Shown: one piece after another, positions 59,692-64,000 of the stretch
Numbering within the stretch: position 1 is the stretch's first letter
Layout of the letters: the number at the start of each line of letters is the position of its first letter
Source: Phytophthora colocasiae
Lineage: Eukaryota > Oomycota > Peronosporomycetes > Peronosporales > Peronosporaceae
NCBI GenBank assembly: GCA_018806915.1
Contig: JAGKQI010000093.1
Coordinates: 1,612,001 to 1,676,000 of the forward strand
Direction of reading: 5' to 3'
DNA: 64,000 bases
The notes under the pieces: generated by a model
What the model was told of the DNA's origin: nothing
Seen by the model: only the letters and a program-made list of their open reading frames with translations
Database searches by the model: none
Translations under genes and position numbers: made by a program

Positions 59692-61524
59692 ATGAGCTCC
59701 CCCGACGACTACCGCGGACCGAAATTCGTGGGCATCATGGGCCACGACAACGTGAGCCACAACGGCAGCAAGACCACCGTCTACTTCGTGCAGGTGCAGG
59801 TGCCCGAGGGGATGTTCATCGTCAAGCACCGCTACCACGAATTTAAGGACTTCTACGATAAGGTACGGCGTCTACAGTAGTCTCTGATAATTTCTGAGGA
59901 GCTCTCGAGAACCTGCATTTTTTTTAGTTACTAACTGAAAAACCTATCTGTTATGGGTACAATTTAGCTATCGAGTGAGGGCTACCGATGCCCTGCATTG
60001 CCTCCTAAGAAGTTCTTGGGATCATTTAACAAGGAATTCATTGAGAAACGGCAGCAGGAACTGGCCAATTGGCTGCATTTGTTGTGCCAGTTCGACCCGG
60101 CGTCGGGCAAGTCTGATCCACGCACATCGGAGCTTTTCAAGGAGTTTATGCTCACTAACGTACGAGTTTATCTCATTTCTTGTCCATTTGTCTTTATAAA
60201 CTAACCTTTTATGGTTGTCATTATGTTACAATTGAGCAGAAGGAACCTTTGGAGAAGTACCAGGGAACAAAAGCCATTTCGTACGATGCTACACCACCCA
60301 CTTCCCAGTCCACCGAGGACGAAGTGGCCATGTACAACACGCCCAAGACCACGTTGGATGACTTTGAGCTGCTTAAGGTCATTGGCAAGGGATCGTACGG
60401 CAAGGTGACGCTCGTGCGTAAGAAGGAAGGCAAACGCCTCTTTGCCATGAAGTCGCTCAACAAGTCCAACGTGAAGCGTCGTAACCAGGTGGAGCACACG
60501 CGCACAGAGCGCCGTGTGTTGGGTCGTGCTAAGCACCCGTTCATTGTGCATTTGCACTACGCTTTCCAGACGTCGCAGAAACTCTACTTCGTGCTGGACT
60601 ACTGTCCTGGTGGTGAATTGTTCTTCCACTTGTCTCGTATGGAGAAGTTCGAGCCCAGCATGGCTCGTTACTACTGTGCTGAGATCACACTGGCTTTGGA
60701 GCACCTGCACGACCTTGGTGTTGTCTACCGGTACGTTTTTCAAACTACTTTAACTTTAACCAGTGCTCTGACGTTGATCTTCTTGCTATTACAGTGACTT
60801 GAAGCCCGAGAACATCCTGTTCGACTCCGTTGGCCACGTTCTGCTGGGTAAGACACGGTGTATCGAGTTTTTCTTGATTTTATGAGCTTTTCTAACAAGT
60901 CCGTGCTTACGTATTGTAGCTGACTTCGGACTTGCTAAGGAAGGAATCACGGACGGTGCTGAGGGCACCAACTCGATGTGTGGAACGCCCGAGTACCTGC
61001 CTCCTGAGATTCTGGACCGTGTCGGACACGGTACTGCTGTGGACTGGTGGGCTATGGGCATGGTGTTGTACGAGATGTTGACGGGTCTGCCGCCCTGGTA
61101 CACTCGCAACCGTCAGAAACTGTTCGACCGTGTGCGCAACGCCCCGCTGACTTTCCCTGATGATGTTGACCCTGTGGCTCGCGACTTTATCGGCGGATTG
61201 CTCCGACGCGACCCTAACAAGCGCCTAGGTAGCAAGAGCGCAGACGAGGTGAAGAACCACCCGTACTTTAGCGGCATGAGCTGGCAGGACCTGTACGACC
61301 GCAAGATCCCTCCTCCGTTCAACCCTTGTGCTTCTGCTGGCAACGCTGAGGAGACCAAGAACTTCGAGGCAGAATTCACCAAAATGCAGATCAACAGCGT
61401 GGAGAACTCTGCCTTAGGTGGTCTTCGCGTCTCGGACGCGTCTCGTCCGTCCATGACGTTCCAGGGCTTCACGTACAATACGCCAAACGATCTGTCCATG
61501 AGCGGCTCTGTCGGCCGGGGTTAA
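59692..61524 (+). CDS. PX-domain AGC protein kinase (SGK3/CISK-like)
   Basis: Five exons, 59692-59862, 59968-60159, 60240-60730, 60795-60847 and 60920-61524, give 503 aa with matching phases. The N-terminal PX domain (about 10-120) contains YFVQVQVPEGMFIVKHRYHEFKDF and LPPKKFLGSFNKEFIEKRQQEL, the phosphoinositide-binding pattern. The kinase domain starts at DFELLKVIGKGSYGKV, with the catalytic Lys in FAMKSL, YRDLKPEN, ADFGLAK and CGTPEYLPPE. The C-terminal hydrophobic motif FQGFTYN is the TORC2/PDK site type. PX plus AGC kinase is the layout of SGK3. Activation-loop position: SMCGTPEY has Ser where Thr is usual. Role: PI3P-directed survival/nutrient signalling, inferred. An AATAAA lies at 61578. 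Confidence 0.9.
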
Positions 61525-61918
61525 GAAATCCTTGTTAAGTGGTCCAAGTTTCTCTTGTGAGTGAACTCGTGCGTCAAAATAAACGAGTTGGTGCTGGTGA
61601 CTACTGAGGGGAAGAAGTCACCAAGCAGAAGCAAGGAAGGAGTGAGGACTTTGCATGTAGGAGCTACGCAGCGCAAGCCAGAGCATCGTCGCGATGGACT
61701 TGATGGAAGAGTTCAATGCACATACAAAAAAGGGAAGCGAGGTGTGAAATTGGCTGGCGCAGTGAGAGGAAAGGGAGTCGAGTGCGTTTGTTTGGATTTT
61801 CAGCACGAGGAAGAGATGTTTTCTTCTTCTGTCTGATTGTTTTTAGTTTGTAAAGCAAATGAAACTCAAATTGGAGATAACATGGCCTGGATATCGTAGC
61901 TTCGGGAGTGAATCTTCA
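61525..61918. other. Intergenic between two convergent genes
   Basis: 394 bp of 3' flank for the kinase (AATAAA at 61578-61583) and the telobox gene. No gene recognised; the open frame at 61561-61836 is unremarkable. Confidence 0.5.
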
Positions 61919-63723
61919 TTAGACGATTTCTTCTGCGTTGTCATCAGTTCCGTCGTTGTCAGTCGCTCCAGTGTCGGTAGCATCGCCGTTGGTTCGTGGG
62001 ATTCTGCCATATCTCACTAGGTTGCGGTACTTGTCTTTCAAGTCGACATTGGACCGGCGTTGAAGAACATCTCGGTAGTTGGTCTTGATGAGCATCCACA
62101 CGCTGGAGTGTGCCTTGTACAGTTCGTAGCCCTCGACGAGAGCCGCCTCTTCCTCAGCTGACCAGCGCGTTCGTGGACGTCTGCCACCCTGACGATCAAC
62201 AACTGACCCAACAACATGAACAGCAACCGTCTGGAGAAAAGGAGGTAAATAAACAGCAACAAACCATCAAAACAAAACAAAAAAACAAGCCTCACTCTTC
62301 TGCGAGGAACTGCGTGGCGAACTGCTTGACGCTCAGCTCTGGCAGCTTCAGCTGCACGAGGTGATCTAGCCGATGCTGGTCTAGCCGGTGCTGGCCGCTC
62401 TACCACCTCCGTAATGTCTGAATCAATAGACTCGGTCTCGTCGGCATTCACTACATCACGAAGTGTAAATAAAGTTAGTCTCGGATCGCTGGCCGTTGCG
62501 CAGCTGAAGGATAGCGTAAAACCAACCATAGTCCTGAGCTCCAGGTGATGCAGCAGGGGCTCTTGGTTCTTCAGCAGCAGCATTACCACTGGGCTCTCGT
62601 TGTTCTTGCTCTTGGTTCTTTTGTTCTTCTTGAACAGCGTCAATTCCAGGAATGGAGGTGATCTGCGAGAGATCACGCCATTCCCGTCGAGTGCCCTCAA
62701 ATCTTTTCTCCAACAGTGCACGGGGAATAACGATTCTGTGATGCAAAAAGACGGTCCTTAGCTACATATTCCGTGTAGAGGGCTTTGTGTATCACTTACT
62801 TCGGGCCTTCGACCTGCTCTGTTTGGGAATAACGTTCGAGCTTCGTAGGGCCAAGAGTGGCGGACTCGATTGCAGACAACGCACGCTTCATATCACGCCG
62901 AAAAGGAGCGTCGTTCAACCGGTATAGGTCGTAAAATGCATCCCAGCATTGCTATACACAGGTAACAAACAAACGAGTTACATTTGCCCTAAAAAAACAC
63001 ATTTCCTAGCTACGAACCTTTGGTTCGTCCATCTTGAAGATCATCTCAAACGCAGAGAGGAATTTCTTCAGCTCCGACTCAGTATTGTCCCTACAATCAT
63101 CGAAAGCACACCATTAGTACCAAGAGTTCGTTATAATACTACAAACAATTTGTCCGTACTCTTCCAGCCTCTCTTGGATAAAAAGACACGTATCGTAGAT
63201 ACCCTCAGTATGGCACAGCTCGTCGCTCTCCAACTTGAACAGCTCTTCATCCAGACCTTCAAAGGCGACTGCAAACCTCTTGATCAATATCTTTAGTACA
63301 ACACAACGTCATTGTATCAATACTTCTCTTTGTTTTACAATATGAACGGCAGGAAATCCTTTTTGCTTACATGCAGGAAAAGTGGTGATCCAAACAGAGC
63401 CCGACTGGGCTTCGAGGGCTTCACCGCGTCCAGCTGTAGCAGTCGTTCGTACAGGAAAGTGAAATCCATTGGATCTGCGTCCAATTCCTGCCGAATAGCA
63501 GCCACTAGCGCTCGCCAACGGAACGAACTCGACTCTGGAAGTTCCCAACCACATTTACGGAGGATTTCTGCAATGGCTGATGGGGGAAAAGGAGTGAATC
63601 AAGTATGAGATTGACTGCAAGAGAGAGGAGAACACGATAGACTGTCATGGAGCTACCATTAGCGCCTTCCAGAGCGCCGATACGACACAGGAACTCGCCG
63701 CAATTCTCCAACGCGGCGCGCAT
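61919..63723 (-). CDS. Telobox Myb protein, TRF-like telomere-repeat binding factor
   Basis: Eight exons on the minus strand: 63723-63657, 63576-63371, 63290-63160, 63090-63018, 62951-62800, 62735-62527, 62450-62296 and 62188-61919. All junctions are GT-AG and phase-consistent, giving 420 aa. The C-terminal Myb repeat (about 335-395) is RTRWSAEEEAALVEGYELY ... VDLKDKYRNLVRYG, the telobox signature that reads the telomeric repeat. Upstream is a helical region (about 1-200; GWELPESSSFRWRALVAAI, FLSAFEMIFKMDEPKQCWD) that could be a TRFH-like dimerisation domain, and an acidic/Ala-Arg linker. The inferred role is binding double-stranded telomeric DNA or telobox promoters. The start could be the in-frame ATG at 63786 instead of 63723. 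Intron-rich compared with its neighbours. Confidence 0.83.
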
Positions 63724-64000
63724 TTTTGAAAATGTGACGCGGTTAGTAACAGATGCTATAAGATCAGTTAAGTGGTAAATACACATCAGATTCTGATTCT
63801 ACACATCCATTCGTGTCGTGTGCGATGGCTTCTACAAAGGTCTAGAACTACTAGTAGAAGGGCAACCATGAGAGGACACTAAGCAATATGTACTCCAAAC
63901 ACGACGAGCGACACGTTTGACAGGTTGAAGCTTGGGTTATTTAGCGAACTCTGGCCTTATCACAACACTCACATTGTTGAAGTTATGTGGCAGTAGCCAG
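63724..64000. other. Right window edge, upstream of the telobox gene
   Basis: 277 bp with no gene recognised. An in-frame ATG at 63786 could extend the telobox protein by 21 residues. Expected to contain its promoter. Confidence 0.4.

Overview
The window looks like nuclear DNA of an oomycete, most likely a Phytophthora-type species. It has dense intron-poor genes and short GT-AG introns (about 50 to 110 bp). A near-perfect oomycete initiator (GCTCATTCTGCATTTT) precedes a GAPDH gene. There are ankyrin/FYVE-type proteins, and large transposon insertions sit between compact housekeeping genes. Species cannot be fixed from the sequence alone.

Layout. 1-3.1 kb: the 3' part of a Fused/STK36-like gene, then a cytosolic glutathione reductase. 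3.47-13.82 kb: one 10.4-kb Ty3/gypsy LTR retrotransposon on the minus strand, with almost identical LTRs, a CCGG target duplication, a mostly open pol and a badly broken gag. 14.6-16 kb: an ankyrin-FYVE gene. 17-32 kb: a GAPDH amplification with six copies. Copies 1 and 2 are a divergent inverted pair with 1,278-bp arms. Copy 3 is frameshifted, and copies 4-6 are near-identical tandem units. A decayed MULE transposon with a SWIM-type transposase lies between copies 2 and 3.

32-64 kb is an ordered gene block: an F-box-type LRR protein, a three-repeat Myb factor, an ankyrin protein with a degenerate zinc finger, ribosomal protein uL14 (RPL23), a WBP4-like splicing factor, a gamma-carbonic anhydrase, a Rheb GTPase, the COPII scaffold Sec16, an 83-aa one-pass membrane protein, a multi-pass membrane protein, a membrane-anchored GH5 glucosidase, a PX-domain SGK-like kinase, and a telobox (TRF-like) Myb protein in eight exons.

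The most striking observations are these. A Tc1/mariner element sits exactly on the 5' splice site of Rheb intron 3, and its TA duplication regenerates the GT. The GAPDH cluster is a mosaic of inverted, tandem, gene-converted and promoter-truncated copies. The retrotransposon has fresh LTRs but a multiply broken gag and a duplicated LTR/primer-site junction. Exon models were built by hand from splice signals, frame continuity and family conservation; no alignment or RNA data were available.
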